Positions 31,972-42,758 of a stretch of DNA of 64,000 nt are shown here, in pieces (within the stretch, counting starts at the first letter, position 1; every line of letters starts with the position of its first letter). The stretch spans positions 1 to 64,000 of the forward strand of contig JAGPXD010000003.1 in the NCBI GenBank assembly GCA_020746995.1, written 5' to 3'. A program made the translations under genes and the position numbers. This DNA comes from Plectosphaerella cucumerina (Eukaryota; Ascomycota; Sordariomycetes; Glomerellales; Plectosphaerellaceae). Below the pieces are notes generated by a model. It had not been told where the DNA came from. It saw only the letters and a program-made list of their open reading frames with translations, and ran no database searches.

Positions 31972-33371
31972 GTGGCGCGGGCGGAATACGATACAAAACA
32001 AGTCGCGGTGGCCCGAAAGGGCTGGTTCTTCGCAAGAGATGCTTGAATCAGTGCCCGGTATGCCATGTACAAAATACGGAGACTCGGTCCTGGTACTATA
32101 GGCAGTGGTAGTGCGTGTCAGCCTGTCATTTGGGCTTTGACTTCGTGTCTGACACGGGAGAATCAGAACGAGGATTGTTACAATGCGGAGGCTGCCTCGC
32201 ATTCGCCAAGTTTGGATGACGGGCGAGCAAGTGACCGGCATGTTTCTCCCTGGCTGTTATCCTCTCGCATATGCTCCTGCCTCAACGAATGTGTACCTAT
32301 TGGCATGTGCCAGGCTGAGGCTGTCCCACAAGATCAACGTATCTGCTGTCTGGAAGATCTAGGCAGACCGCTAGTCCGACTCTGTCATGATCATGATTCT
32401 CGTTTCCTTGACTGTTGGCCGTCAACCTAGCTGAGACAACATGACGATTCATTGAGCCAGCCAATTCAATACCTACACAGCAACAGGGAAGTTTCTGGCC
32501 TTCTATAAATTGGTTGACCCTGGATGAATGAGCAAAATACTTCTCAGCACCGAGTGGACAAACGGTAGAGGGAATTCCCAGGCTACATAAAACCAGTCAA
32601 TCCGGCTCAATCCTGCGACCAAGTTGTCACGGCCTTTTCGTCGAAGCGTGTAATCTGCTGGTTTGCTGCAGCCATGATGGGGGAAGAGAGCAAAAGTTAT
32701 TGTCGGCGAGGGGCGTGGTTCTCCTGGTACCGGCAACTAATTTGCCCAATATTTTGGCACATGTCATATGTCAATCGTGATTGTCATCCATAGTGATGAG
32801 ACTAACGAATATCGTTCACCGGCACGTGGGTGCTGCACTGCATTGCAGAGATCCTCAGAGACTTTGAATTATACCCATACGTACCTAGATGTTAGCAGAA
32901 TCTCACCGGGGACAACAAATAGACGCATCACGCGCCCAGGACGCAGCACGTCAATGGACAAGGTAGGCCCATCCACGTCCACACAGCAAGTTTCGTGCCG
33001 AAATACGAAGGTGAGGTGCCCAGGTCTGGTGTGTTGCCCCGTGAGAACATTGAACCTGCATGTATTTTGACATTATCGAGGTACTGCAAAGCACAGTGAT
33101 CAAATGCGGGACTGGTGATTGGTCAGGAAGCGGCAGACGGGACCGTTTGGTGTATTACTAATTCCGAGTCACCGAGCTGGTTGGCCGACCCGGTGCCGAA
33201 GACATCCAACAGACTTGACTGCTGAGGAGGACCAGTCTGGACCTCCCATCTTTATTTTTCGAGTCCTCTTTGCAAACTGACGGAGCGGTTCATTCACGAC
33301 CTAGTCCCACCTTCGAATTGCCCCTCACACCCTCGCCCAAACGGTCTCGGACATTCAACGCCCAAACATCG
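31972..33371. other. Intergenic: MIC10 3' flank and ISA2 promoter
   Basis: These 1.4 kb have normal composition and no recognisable gene. An ATG-started frame at 32065-32430 (121 codons) has no family features. GTACCTAG at about 32881 is related to the palindrome noted at 31366. No tRNA-like structure was found. Confidence 0.5.
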
Positions 33372-34191
33372 ATGACGTCCTTAGCATGCGGCAGAGGCGC
33401 GTCGACAGCCTCTGTCTACGTTCAAATCGCAAAACGCTGCATCACAGCTTCCACCGCCTCAAGCCCTCCCCTGGATATTCTCGCTCCTCGCTACTACAGA
33501 AAAGGAACTGGATGTCATCTTTCGTATAGCACGATGTTGCCGACCAGCCATCGCAACGCCGTTCAAGGCACACGCAACTCGCTCAGCCTCCGCCACAGAA
33601 AGTCTATTCTTCTCGAGCAGCGGCGGCCTTTTACCACGACTCGAAGGCGTCCCGCAACAGCATGCGTCTACAATCCGCAAAGAGACGAGAACGGCGATGA
33701 GATGGTCTTGGAAATCACAGACCGCGCGGGCAAGGTATGGGACCTGAAGCCCTCAGGGCAGTGATGGCACCATCAAGCCAGAGCTAATGTTTGATTGATC
33801 TCAGCGACTCTCTCAAATCATGACGAAGGATTCCAATCCCAACCTGGCCCTCCGCATACAAGTCGAAAGTGGCGGGTGCCATGGCTTCCAGTACCTCATG
33901 AGCCTTGTGACCCTACCGTCGACAGCCGAGCCTACTGAGCACGACACGGAGATGGACTCAGCCCTCGGCGAAGACGATACAATATTTCAATACACTGCGG
34001 GAGAAGTCGCTCAGACAACAACCACAGAGGGAGCGCCCAAGGTTGTCATCGACCAACCGTCCCTGGAGTTGCTCAAGGGAAGCAAGGTAGACTTCACGAT
34101 GGAGCTGATTGGATCCCAATTCAAGATCACCGACAACCCATACGCCACGAGTGCTTGTGGCTGTGGAACAAGCTTCGACATCAAAATGTAG
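33372..34191 (+). CDS. ISA2: Mitochondrial iron-sulfur assembly protein Isa2
   Basis: Exons 33372-33734 and 33805-34191 encode 249 residues. The intron has a GTATGG donor and a GATCTCAG acceptor, phase 0. The long N-terminus (121 residues before the intron) is Ser/Arg-rich and fits a mitochondrial presequence. The A-type scaffold domain contains the three conserved cysteines Cys146 (SGGCHGFQY), Cys239 and Cys241 (CGCGTSF). After the intron RLSQIMTKDSNPNLALR restores the typical domain start. Isa2 acts with Isa1 and Iba57 in making [4Fe-4S] clusters for aconitase, lipoyl synthase and related proteins. Several in-frame ATGs exist in the presequence, so the start may lie downstream of 33372. Confidence 0.9.
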
Positions 34192-34500
34192 TAGGGGCCT
34201 TTGAATAATATCAACCCGAATTGTAAAACAATCTGAGCTTAGTGTCAATGGACAATCATCGTTGCGGGCACATGGCAAGGGACCAAGACGTTGCATTGCG
34301 GCGAGATGAGGTCATCATTTAGAATCAATTTCACAAAACCATTTTTGTGATCAAATCAACGCCTGTGCGACCATGCATCATAAAGCCCTTGGTATTCCTC
34401 GACGAAACAAGACAACGTGAACCCCGGTTTTTGCCAAACTACTCCCAAGATTCCTTCTCGGGAGATGTTGGTTCCTGTGCAGACACTAGTGCCGACTGGT
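34192..34500. other. Intergenic between convergent ISA2 and RPL7
   Basis: The 309 bp hold the two 3' flanks. No gene or RNA was seen. Confidence 0.6.
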
Positions 34501-36040
34501 CTAGTTCATCTGGCGGATGAGGGCGTTGATCTTCTCCTCGCGGTTGCCGAGGTCACCGCCCTCGATGAAGTGCTTGAACTTGCGAGGACGGAAGCCGCCA
34601 GTGGGGTTGGACAGCTTGAAGGGCCACAGGAAGTTGGCGGCCTGCTTGAAGTTGGGGCCGACAGTGTAGATCTCGTGGATGAGATCCTCCATGCAGATGA
34701 TGCCGTACTTGCCGAGGTTCTCCTCGATGATAGAGTTGTCGGTGAGGGCAATGCGCTGCTTGTTGACCTTGCCGTATCCACGCTTGTAGATGAGCTCCTT
34801 GATGGACTTCAGGTTGGGGTAACCGTAGGCAACCCAGGGCTCGATGACCTTGATCATCTCGGTGGTGGCCTTGGTGACCCTGACGAAGACACCGTTGTTG
34901 ATCTGGAGCAGGCGGAGAAGCTGGAGGATCTTGCGGGGCTTGGGGGGGATCTTGTTGATACTGCAATGGTACTGTCAGTGAAACTGAAGACGCAAGATCG
35001 TGGACTGGTGAGACACGAACCCCTTGATGCGGATCAGGAAGATCAGGTTGGCGCCGGCGGGAACGTAGGCGGAGTCGCTCTCGCGGGCGACGCGGGCAAG
35101 ACGGACCTTCTCGCGCTCGGCCTCACGGTACTCCTGGACGTACTTCTCGGCACGCTTGAAGATGACCTCGCGCTTCTCCTTGTTGGACTGTAGCCCGAGT
35201 CAGTACAGTTTGGGATACCAAAACTCTTCTCCTCAGTGCCGCCCTTTCTGCAAATTCAGACCCGAAAGAAGATGTGATTTAATACAACAGCATCGTGCAC
35301 ATGTGTGCCTAGTCGAATTGGGTGTGTTTTCCATCATGTAATGCAGAGGGCGGCAGGAAGTGTGGTGGTACTTACAGTCTTGGACTTCTCCTGGGCGGCG
35401 TTGCGCTCGGCGCGGGCCTTCTCCTGCGACTTCCTCTTCTTGAGGAGAGTCTCGGGGACCAGGATGTTCTCCTTGGTGGGAACGGAACTAAGCGAGAGAG
35501 ATCAGTACGTAGTCCGGCATACCGAAGTATGGAGTGGGAGCGCCGGTGCGAGAAGTGAAGCTGATGCAGCATTCTCGCTTTGGCTAACTCGAAAGCTGGA
35601 TTTGATCGGTGCACAGGGCGGCAGCGATGTTCGGTCCTGGCAGGGCAGGGGAAGCATCGTCTACCGCGCTCTTCGCGCATCCGACAACACCTCGGAATGA
35701 ATCCGAGATTGGGTTCTCGCTTGGGTGCAAGGACACATGCGCTACCAGCCTTTCGGCATTCGTGCACAGCGTCACCAAGACGAGATGGTTTTCAGGGCGA
35801 AGACAGCAAAGTCTTCATCCCCAACGCCCCAGACATCATCTCTCTCCCCGTCAGGTGCGTCGCGCACGTTGGCAGGGTGAGGGAGATGCCCAGGAAAGAT
35901 CGAGCTGGCCCGCCAGGCCTTGTAGGGACAAGACTTGGCGTCCAGAGAGAGGACCACGACAATCTTCTTCCATCGCAAACGGGAGCCCAAGGGCGGGCAG
36001 AAGGGGAGCTTTAGCGAGGTCGGTGGACGTACGGAGCCAT
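34501..36040 (-). CDS. RPL7: 60S ribosomal protein L7 (uL30)
   Basis: Four exons: 36040-36033, 35487-35376, 35187-35021 and 34960-34501, giving 248 residues. Exon 1 is only 8 nt (ATGGCTCC). Splicing gives MAPSVPTKENILVPETLLKK, the usual L7 start. Introns are 545, 188 and 60 nt. The third uses an unusual GTTCGT donor and a TTGCAG acceptor; the others use GTACGT and GTAAGT. Later motifs include IYKRGYGKVN, IIEENLGKYGIICMEDLIHE and FIEGGDLGNREEKIN. Phases 2, 0 and 2 all agree. It is divergent from RPS14 across 337 bp, so the two ribosomal genes probably share control elements. Intron 2 may host a snoRNA (see that entry). Confidence 0.96.
35248..35346 (-). ncRNA. Candidate box C/D snoRNA in RPL7 intron 2
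   Basis: Within RPL7 intron 2 the minus strand has a C-box-like ATGATGG (35337-35331) and a D box CTGA (35259-35256), about 70 nt apart. Flanking CTGCA (35346-35342) and TGCAG (35252-35248) are complementary and could form the terminal stem. The 10 nt directly before the D box (TCTTTCGGGT) are complementary to ACCCGAAAGA, which I recall as part of a conserved 25S rRNA segment. Yeast RPL7 introns host snR39 and snR59. Against it: the last base of the C box should be A, and no clear C'/D' pair is seen. Confidence 0.28.
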
Positions 36041-36236
36041 TTTGGACGATAAGGCGAGCTGTCCTGTTTTGTCGGTGATGTTGTGTCGGGGCTGCAGAAG
36101 GGAAGAGGGAAAAAAAGATCTGGGAGCGATCAGGGACGAGATGGTCAAGGCCGGTCAACTCTCACGGGCGGTGGGTCAGGCCCCACTTTCTCCCACGAAA
36201 ATTTGAATTTGACGGTGCGATTCCCCTCGCTTAGTG

Positions 36237-36246
36237 CTAGGGTTTT
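36237..36246 (-). promoter_or_regulatory. Telobox-like site in the RPL7/RPS14 promoter
   Basis: CTAGGGTTTT (AAAACCCTAG on the minus strand) contains a telomere-repeat-like core between the two divergent ribosomal protein genes. In several fungi and plants such sites bind Tbf1/Rap1/Myb-type factors at ribosomal protein genes. The binding here is an inference. The rest of 36041-36377 holds both leaders. Confidence 0.4.
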
Positions 36247-36377
36247 CTTCAACTGCCGCGACTTACCGCCTAGACGTTTGCGCATTCCATAGTCCCAACA
36301 CCTGCGGTCGATTTTCCAAACTTTCGGCCCCCCTTGCCCGAACATCACCGTCAAGACATAGATCACCGTCGCCCATC

Positions 36378-37076
36378 ATGCCTCCCAAGAAGACCCCCGC
36401 CGCTCCCAAGGAGAACATCTCCCTCGGCCCCCAGGTTCGCGATGGTAAGTCGCCCCAGCTGCATCACCAGCAGGCGCGCCCATGCTCTGTCTGTCGCTTC
36501 GAGGTCCAAATTTCATATTCTAACTACCCCGCCAATGTGTAGGCGAGCTTGTCTTCGGCGTTGCCCGCATCTTCGCCTCGTTCAACGACACTTTCGTTCA
36601 CGTCACCGATCTCACGTTCGTTCACCCCTGAGCAGGCAGCGCGCCGACCGCTACCCATAATACCCCGCATTGTACTTGGTCAAGAGGCTGACATCTGGGT
36701 GATTCCAGTGGTCGTGAGACCATCTGCCGTGTCACTGGTGGCATGAAGGTCAAGGCCGACCGTGACGAGTCTTCCCCCTACGCCGCCATGCTGGCCGCTC
36801 AGGACGTCGCTGTCCGCTGCAAGGAGCTCGGCATCACTGCCCTCCACATCAAGATCCGTGCCACTGGTGGTAAGTTGAGACTGCTTCTCCTCCACAATGG
36901 CTTCAATGCTGATTGCATCGTTAGGAAACGGCACCAAGACCCCCGGCCCCGGTGCCCAGTCTGCCCTCCGCGCCCTTGCTCGCTCCGGCATGAAGATCGG
37001 CCGCATTGAGGACGTCACTCCTACCCCCTCTGACTCTACTCGTCGCAAGGGTGGTCGCCGTGGTCGTCGTCTCTAA
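36378..37076 (+). CDS. RPS14: 40S ribosomal protein S14 (uS11)
   Basis: Four exons, 36378-36444, 36543-36615, 36709-36869 and 36925-37076, encode 150 residues. All phases agree. Donors are GTAAGT, GTTCGT and GTAAGT; acceptors are TGTAG, TTCCAG and GTTAG. Protein segments in order are KENISLGPQVRDGELVFGVA, NDTFVHVTDLTGRETICRVT, GGMKVKADRDESSPYAAMLA and the C-terminal DVTPTPSDSTRRKGGRRGRR-Leu tail. S14 sits in the platform of the small subunit and its basic tail contacts rRNA near the mRNA path. The exon interruptions explain why no long single frame is seen. Confidence 0.97.
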
Positions 37077-37500
37077 GCGCATTGCTTTCTGTTTTTCAAT
37101 CAACAAAAAGCATGGTGCTGGTCGAACTTGGTCTGGCGCAGACATGGAGAGTGCTGCTCGCAGCTCTGGTCTCTTGGGTGACGGTGACAAATACGAGGGG
37201 AACGGCTGCTTACGCCTGGTCCCCATGCTCTACGCGTTGTGTCGTGGCATCGTCAGTGCTACGATGCAGCAGCTCCTGTAGGCAATATAGAAATCGCCAA
37301 AAACATGGCCTGAACTAAGAGCAGCACATGCTACCATGGAAACACTCTTGTCCCTCATTCATTCGAAACTCGCGAGACCATTCTCTCTATTCGATTGACA
37401 AGCCCTAGCCCATGTCACGATTCCTTTCCCACCAACTGCTCGTAATGTTCGACATGGGCCGAATCGCGATGTATCTGTTGCTCCACAAACCACCCGGGCC
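37077..37500. other. Intergenic between convergent RPS14 and RAD26
   Basis: These 424 bp contain only the 3' flanks of the two genes. Nothing else was recognised. Confidence 0.6.
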
Positions 37501-40500
37501 TCAGATATTATCATTCAGCTGCCAGATCGATTTGCCGGCACTCCGATGGGTTGTCAGGGTAGCTACGCTCTTCAGTGCCGCCAGGAAAACGTCCTTCTGG
37601 CTAGGCGGGTGCTTGCAAAAGCGGTTGAAGTGCTGGATCAGCATAGCGCTCGGGACTTTGCCTTGATGCGCCGTGATGAAGTCTTTGATCATCTTTTTGA
37701 AGTCTTGCCTCGACAGCGGAGCTGGGTTTCCTGGGCTCGGGGTGGCTGCGCCACTGCTGCTTGCGCTGTCGCGGCCGTTGTGGCCCCGCCGGCTGGCGAG
37801 AAGATTCAGGACAGCGGAAGAGCTTGGACCGCCACTGCGAACACCAGGGCGGCCGGCAGTACCACGCTCGCCGGTCCATGTAACCTCCCCGGGGCGAACA
37901 AGCTGAGCTTCGCGACCAGATCGGTCAAGGTGGGCCTTGGCAATCCGGCCCAGTCGATGGGCTTCCATACGGTTCATGCCTCGATCTGCCTGGATCTTCT
38001 TCTTGCCATTCATGACCGCATCATGGTCGTAGACGTTGGCGACCTGGTGAGCAAAGATGTTGTCAACGATCCTCTTATCACGCTCCATCTCTGCCGTGTC
38101 GGGGGTGTAGTTCTCAATCTTGGCAATTGCGTCACCCTCTGTCGCCTCCGCAGCATCGGTGCTGGCATCTTGAACGTCAACCTCGGCACCTTGGAGAAAC
38201 TTGGATTTGTTCACGGTGCCAGATTTGTTGTCTGAGGGCAAGACCAGCGTGAACAGATCGTTCAGACCGCTCAGCTCAAGAGAGGCCCGCTGCTTTGGGT
38301 CTTTGAGCACCTTGTTCGTCAAGAGCTGCTTGTACACCTGTCGATGGTAGATGGTGTCTTCGATCGTCCCCTCTGTGACGAGACGAATGATGTGGACCGG
38401 CTTAGTTTGGCCGAGCCTCCAAGCCCTCTCCCGGGCCTGGACATCGACCGACGGGTTCCAGTCAGGATCGTAAATGATGATCCGCGAAGCTCCTGTGAGG
38501 TTGACACCCAGTCCACCAACATGCGTCGTGAGGAGAAATATGTCGATGGAGGGGTCGTTGTTGAAGCGGTCAATCAGAGATTGTCGCCGATCAATCGGTG
38601 TTCGGCCGTCCATCTGAAGGAAGGTGAACCCTCCCATCTTCCTCAGCACAATCTCGAAAAGGGCGAGCACGGATCTCCTCTGAGAAAATATGAGAGTTTT
38701 GTGGCCGCCTCTCTTGAACTCCTGAAGCTTGACCATGGCAACACGCAACTTTCCCGACTTCGTCGGCGAGCCATAGTCGTAATCCGGCTGGTTGATGAGC
38801 CTGTCATCAAGAAGATCGGGATGGTTGCAGATGGTGCCAAGGATACGGGTGCCGGCAAAACTTTGGAGTCTGCCGGCGAGGATGGCGGCGCACTCGTCAG
38901 AATTGAGGTATCTTCGGTACTCCTCGATTTGAGTGGCAGTGAGATGGCAGTAGTATACCTGCTCTGTCTTAGGGGGGAGATCAGAGGCAACGTCGACCTT
39001 GAGCCGTTGGAGGAGGTACTTTGCGATTGCCTCTTTCAGCGCCTCTGCTGTCTTCTCCGCAATCTCAACCTGCAAGGCTGTCGCCGTCGCATAACCGCCG
39101 TGCTTAATGGGCACCTCAAACTGTTGTTGGAATTGCACAAGATTGCCAAGCCGCATGGGGTACACAAAATCGAAGAGCGACCACAGCTCAGTGAGGTTGT
39201 TCTGGATGGGGGTACCGGTGAGAATGATGCGATTCGGCGTGTTGAGCTCTTTGCAGGTGATAGTGATCTCGGCGTTGGGATTTCGTATCTTGTGGCCCTC
39301 ATCCAGCACAGCGTATTTCCACTCAATGTCGACCAGATCGTCTGCAAATATCTGGACGCCTGAGTAAGTGGTGACCAGGATCCCTCCGTTCTTCTCAATG
39401 CGTCTGATGATCCGCCTGCCAGACCTGCTTCGGCTAGTCTTGTAGCTAGATCCTTCATCCGCCGAGTCGTCTTCCTGTTGCGGGATGTTGGCCATGCCGC
39501 TGCCGGACGAATGCAGCACGGAAACTCGCAGTGCTGGCCACCACTTGTGAAACTCGTTTACCCACTGTCTGAGGACTGTCGCTGGAGCAACAACAATGAC
39601 GGGCTTATCGAGTTTTCCGCTGTGGTGAAGGGTGGCGATGAAGGCGATGATCTGGATGGTTTTGCCGAGCCCCATCTCGTCGCCGAGAATGCCCCCACGT
39701 TTTGGGAGAAGAGCTCAGCAAGCCACTGGATGCCGGTCTTCTGGTAGGAAAAAGAGATGGACTGATGTCGCCAGGCACACGCAGGCCATCCGCAATGTCG
39801 AGATCATCATGGTCCGGGCTGGGTTTCAGCCACTCATCTTGTTCGTCGTCCGAATCTGGTTGCGCTTCTCCTGTCGTACGGCGTTTCTGGCGACGGGCTC
39901 GCTTTCGACGCGTTACCCAATCTTCCAGCCGCTTCTGATACTGGTCTTCATCCCCGTCGTCAATGCGTTCCTGGTCCGCGGAAGCATTCTTCTCGGCATG
40001 CTTCACCTGCTTTCTCTTTCTAGAGGCAGTGACCGAGGCCGGCTGCTCACTGTCACTAGTGACACTTGCCTCAGCAGATTCAGTGGTAGGCTCAAATTCT
40101 GCCGAGTCATCGACGTCATTGGTTCGGGCGATCTTCCTTTTCTTCCGCGGGCGAGGCTGGGCAAGGTCGGCATCTGACGAGGAAGAAAGCTCCTCCGGAA
40201 CTGCCTCCTCGAATCCGGGCCGACGTAGAACTTGATGTGACTGTGGCTCATCTTGCCTAGGATCATCCAGCTCTTTCTCGGCAGCATCCTCTTCCTCGTC
40301 GATCAAGGCATCGGCAAGGTCGCCTTCCAACTCTCGGGGGCGAGGCCCACCGATTTTGGCAAAGGGTGTGATTTTGCCAGTGCGAATGAGATATTGCTGT
40401 CGAGTCTCATCGGTCAATTTGGGGCCGCTGTGGCCTTCCGAGGCCGGGCCGGTATCTGTGTTCTGGCTACGAAGGTCGATTCGGTTTTGGAACACGGCCA

Positions 40501-40807
40501 TGTCGGTGGTGGTTTGTGCGATTTTGACGTCCAGCTTCTCAACCTCCTCTCGAATTTTTCGTTGCTGATAGGCATTCGTGTGACCGGCAAGCTTCGCCTC
40601 CAGGCTGCTTTTCTGGTCCTGGAGCTTGGCCAGAGACGTCTGCAGCTTGTCCACCCTCGCTTGGTCACGCTTGTCATCTTGCTCTCGCAGTGCAGCAGTG
40701 ACTCTGGTGTCGAGATCCCTTTCTACGTCATCCTGGTCTCGAATTGTGACTCCAAGGTCATCCGACGTAGGCGACTGCCCTGCTGGCGTCGAGGCAGTGA
40801 GATCCAT
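37501..40807 (-). CDS. RAD26: Rad26/CSB SWI2/SNF2 ATPase with two apparent frameshifts
   Basis: This is the Cockayne syndrome B homologue of transcription-coupled repair, a DNA translocase that recognises stalled RNA polymerase II. The N-terminus (from the ATG at 40807) has a coiled coil and an acidic, Lys-rich region. The ATPase core follows: motif I EMGLGKT, motif II DEGHKIRNP, motif III TGTPIQNNLTELWSLFDF, and motifs V-VI GLGVNLTGASR and ERAWRLGQT. The frame is broken twice just before motif I. A 5-A run (39749-39753, plus strand) and a 5-C run (39692-39696) each appear one base short. Reading six bases in each restores SYQKTGIQWLAELFSQ and VGGILGDEMGLGKT. The span of 3307 nt plus 2 is divisible by three (1102 residues). 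Sequencing errors are likely, but real inactivation cannot be excluded. Confidence 0.88.
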
Positions 40808-41330
40808 GGTGCCGGATAGGCCGAAACCACCCGAGTACGTTTGTGGGTGATGATGTGCGGTGGAATCGTTGCTTGTGTGAGAATAGTGGCTGGCACTGGA
40901 AGGGCAAAGCGACAAATCCGCAGTGCTTCTCTGGGCAGGTACCTTGAAAGTGAATGATGGGTCGGAAGAGGCAAGTGCCAGCAAAAGACCTGCCTGGTTC
41001 TCGTCTCAGAGGGTTCTCGGCTCTCTGTGCCAAGGTGGAAATCCCCGTGTCTTAGCAGGGTGAGCTTGCTAGCTTTGAAGGCCAGGCGCTGGCACGCTGG
41101 AGAAGAAGTTCTGTGGAATGTCAAAGTTGTCAATGGACTGTCCTCCAAGCGGCAGTGAATGAACAGTGACGCACATCAGTTGGCCTCTTCCGTCTCTTGG
41201 CTGCTTATGTAAGTAGACTTAGGCAGCAGGGGCTTCGGACCACCTAGCCGGACAACCCAGGTAATCCACGGCATGGTGAGTCATCTCGCCGCCACAGCAT
41301 GTGGGCCACGATCTCTTCCAGGTTCACTTC
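40808..41330. other. Divergent promoter region RAD26/PanE-like gene
   Basis: These 523 bp have no separate gene. An ATG at 41274 is followed directly by GTGAGT and might belong to an alternative first exon of the plus-strand gene. Confidence 0.45.
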
Positions 41331-42758
41331 ATGTCGATAATTCCTCCAAACGATTCGCCACCGGGCAGCAAACACCCGGACCGACCACCGAAAATGATCC
41401 GTGTTGCACGTCGCATTGGTACCAAATTATTCCCGCCGAGAATGCACGCTGGAGGTCGAAGCCTATCCTCGTCACACCAGATGGATTTGCCCCCGTGGCT
41501 GCGATGCATATCTGAAGACACAAGCCCGGCGCCCAAGCTCTTTGCTTGGTCATCGAGAAATCTAGACCAACATGAGCCCAGAGAGAACCAAGCAGGCGAG
41601 AGCCCGATCAAAAAAGATTTTGAGAAGCGCATCCATATCGTCGGCATTGGAAACATTGGTATTCTCCTTGCAACTGCTCTCGCGCAACTGCCCAACAGAC
41701 CGCCAATCACGTTGGTAGTCCACAAGAGGGAACTTCTCGAGCAATGGCACAGACAACCAGGGCTGCAGATCACACGCAACAAGTGCACAGACTTTGTAGT
41801 CGACTTCGACGTCGAATGGTGGACGGACGAGGAGCCAGTCAGTGGTCCAAAACGGCAGATCGCAGATGGAGCTACGATCGGTAATCTGCTCGTGTCGACA
41901 AAGGCTTCCGTCGCCCTTCTCGAGGTCGACCGGGTGAGGAGATACCTAAACTCAAGTTCGACCGTTGCTTTCGTGCAGAACGGCATGTGCAAGCTATGGC
42001 AGCCATACGGCAAACGTTACATGGCACTTCGACATCCTACTGGAAACCACCCCAACTGGCTTGCGTGTGTGACGACCCACGGCGTCACTTCTTTGGGCCG
42101 CTTCCGCAGCGAACACGTCGCCGTGGCAGATATGAAGATTGGGCCCGTCCACCTGAGCCAACACAGCAAGACACATTCGTACCTGCCCGAAACACTCTGC
42201 CGGGCTCCTTTCGTCCATGGGGAGGGGGTAACGAGCGAGGAACTCTGGATTCTTCAGCTTGAGAAGCTCGTTGTCAACGCTATCATCAACCCGCTAACAG
42301 CCATTTTGGGTTGCAAGAATGGGAAGCTTTTCGAGACGCCCGACGGACCTCTCATGCATGTTGTGGAATCACTTATCCAAGAGGCCAGCGAAGTACTCCA
42401 GGCGCTCATACAGCATCCCATGACCGATGCCATCTTGGCCGACCCGGACCGACGCCACGACTTATTAAATCGGTTCTCAGCGCATCACCTCAGGCTCATG
42501 CTCCTCAACATTGGACACAAAGTCAAAGACAACACCAGCTCGATGCTGCAAGATTATCGTGCTGGGAAAGGAACAGAGATTCAGGACTTTAATGGCTGGT
42601 TGGTCGACACGGCAGCATTTCTTGATGTCAAGGCATCCACCACTCGCCATGAAGCTCTGGTACAGCTCGTTGAAAGCGGCGCGCGTATGGATGAGGTCTC
42701 CCTCATCAGTTACCTACAACGGGCTGCCGAGGCCGGTACAGTTACGGCCTCCCTTTGA
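41331..42758 (+). CDS. Ketopantoate reductase-like protein (ApbA/PanE family)
   Basis: A 475-residue single-exon protein from the ATG at 41331; the frame begins upstream at a GTG (41301). The Rossmann nucleotide-binding motif is RIHIVGIGNIGILLATALA. STKAS and FVQNGM follow, and the C-terminal helical domain carries EKLVVNAIINPLTAI with the conserved Lys and Asn. The family reduces 2-dehydropantoate to pantoate for coenzyme A synthesis. Filamentous fungi have several paralogues of unproven substrate. The N-terminal extension of about 100 residues, containing MIRVARRIGTKLFPPRM, may be a mitochondrial presequence with the real start at 41394. I am sure of the family and unsure of the substrate. 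Confidence 0.75.
   Translation: MSIIPPNDSPPGSKHPDRPPKMIRVARRIGTKLFPPRMHAGGRSLSSSHQMDLPPWLRCISEDTSPAPKLFAWSSRNLDQHEPRENQAGESPIKKDFEKRIHIVGIGNIGILLATALAQLPNRPPITLVVHKRELLEQWHRQPGLQITRNKCTDFVVDFDVEWWTDEEPVSGPKRQIADGATIGNLLVSTKASVALLEVDRVRRYLNSSSTVAFVQNGMCKLWQPYGKRYMALRHPTGNHPNWLACVTTHGVTSLGRFRSEHVAVADMKIGPVHLSQHSKTHSYLPETLCRAPFVHGEGVTSEELWILQLEKLVVNAIINPLTAILGCKNGKLFETPDGPLMHVVESLIQEASEVLQALIQHPMTDAILADPDRRHDLLNRFSAHHLRLMLLNIGHKVKDNTSSMLQDYRAGKGTEIQDFNGWLVDTAAFLDVKASTTRHEALVQLVESGARMDEVSLISYLQRAAEAGTVTASL

Noticed and set aside
32065..32430. 121-codon frame between MIC10 and ISA2
   Set aside because: It has an ATG but no domain, no codon-use support and lies in the MIC10 3' flank.
39692..39753. 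Intron or programmed frameshift as explanation of the RAD26 break
   Set aside because: Removing this segment would delete conserved helicase sequence that is present in the DNA, and two separate one-base losses in homopolymers are simpler.
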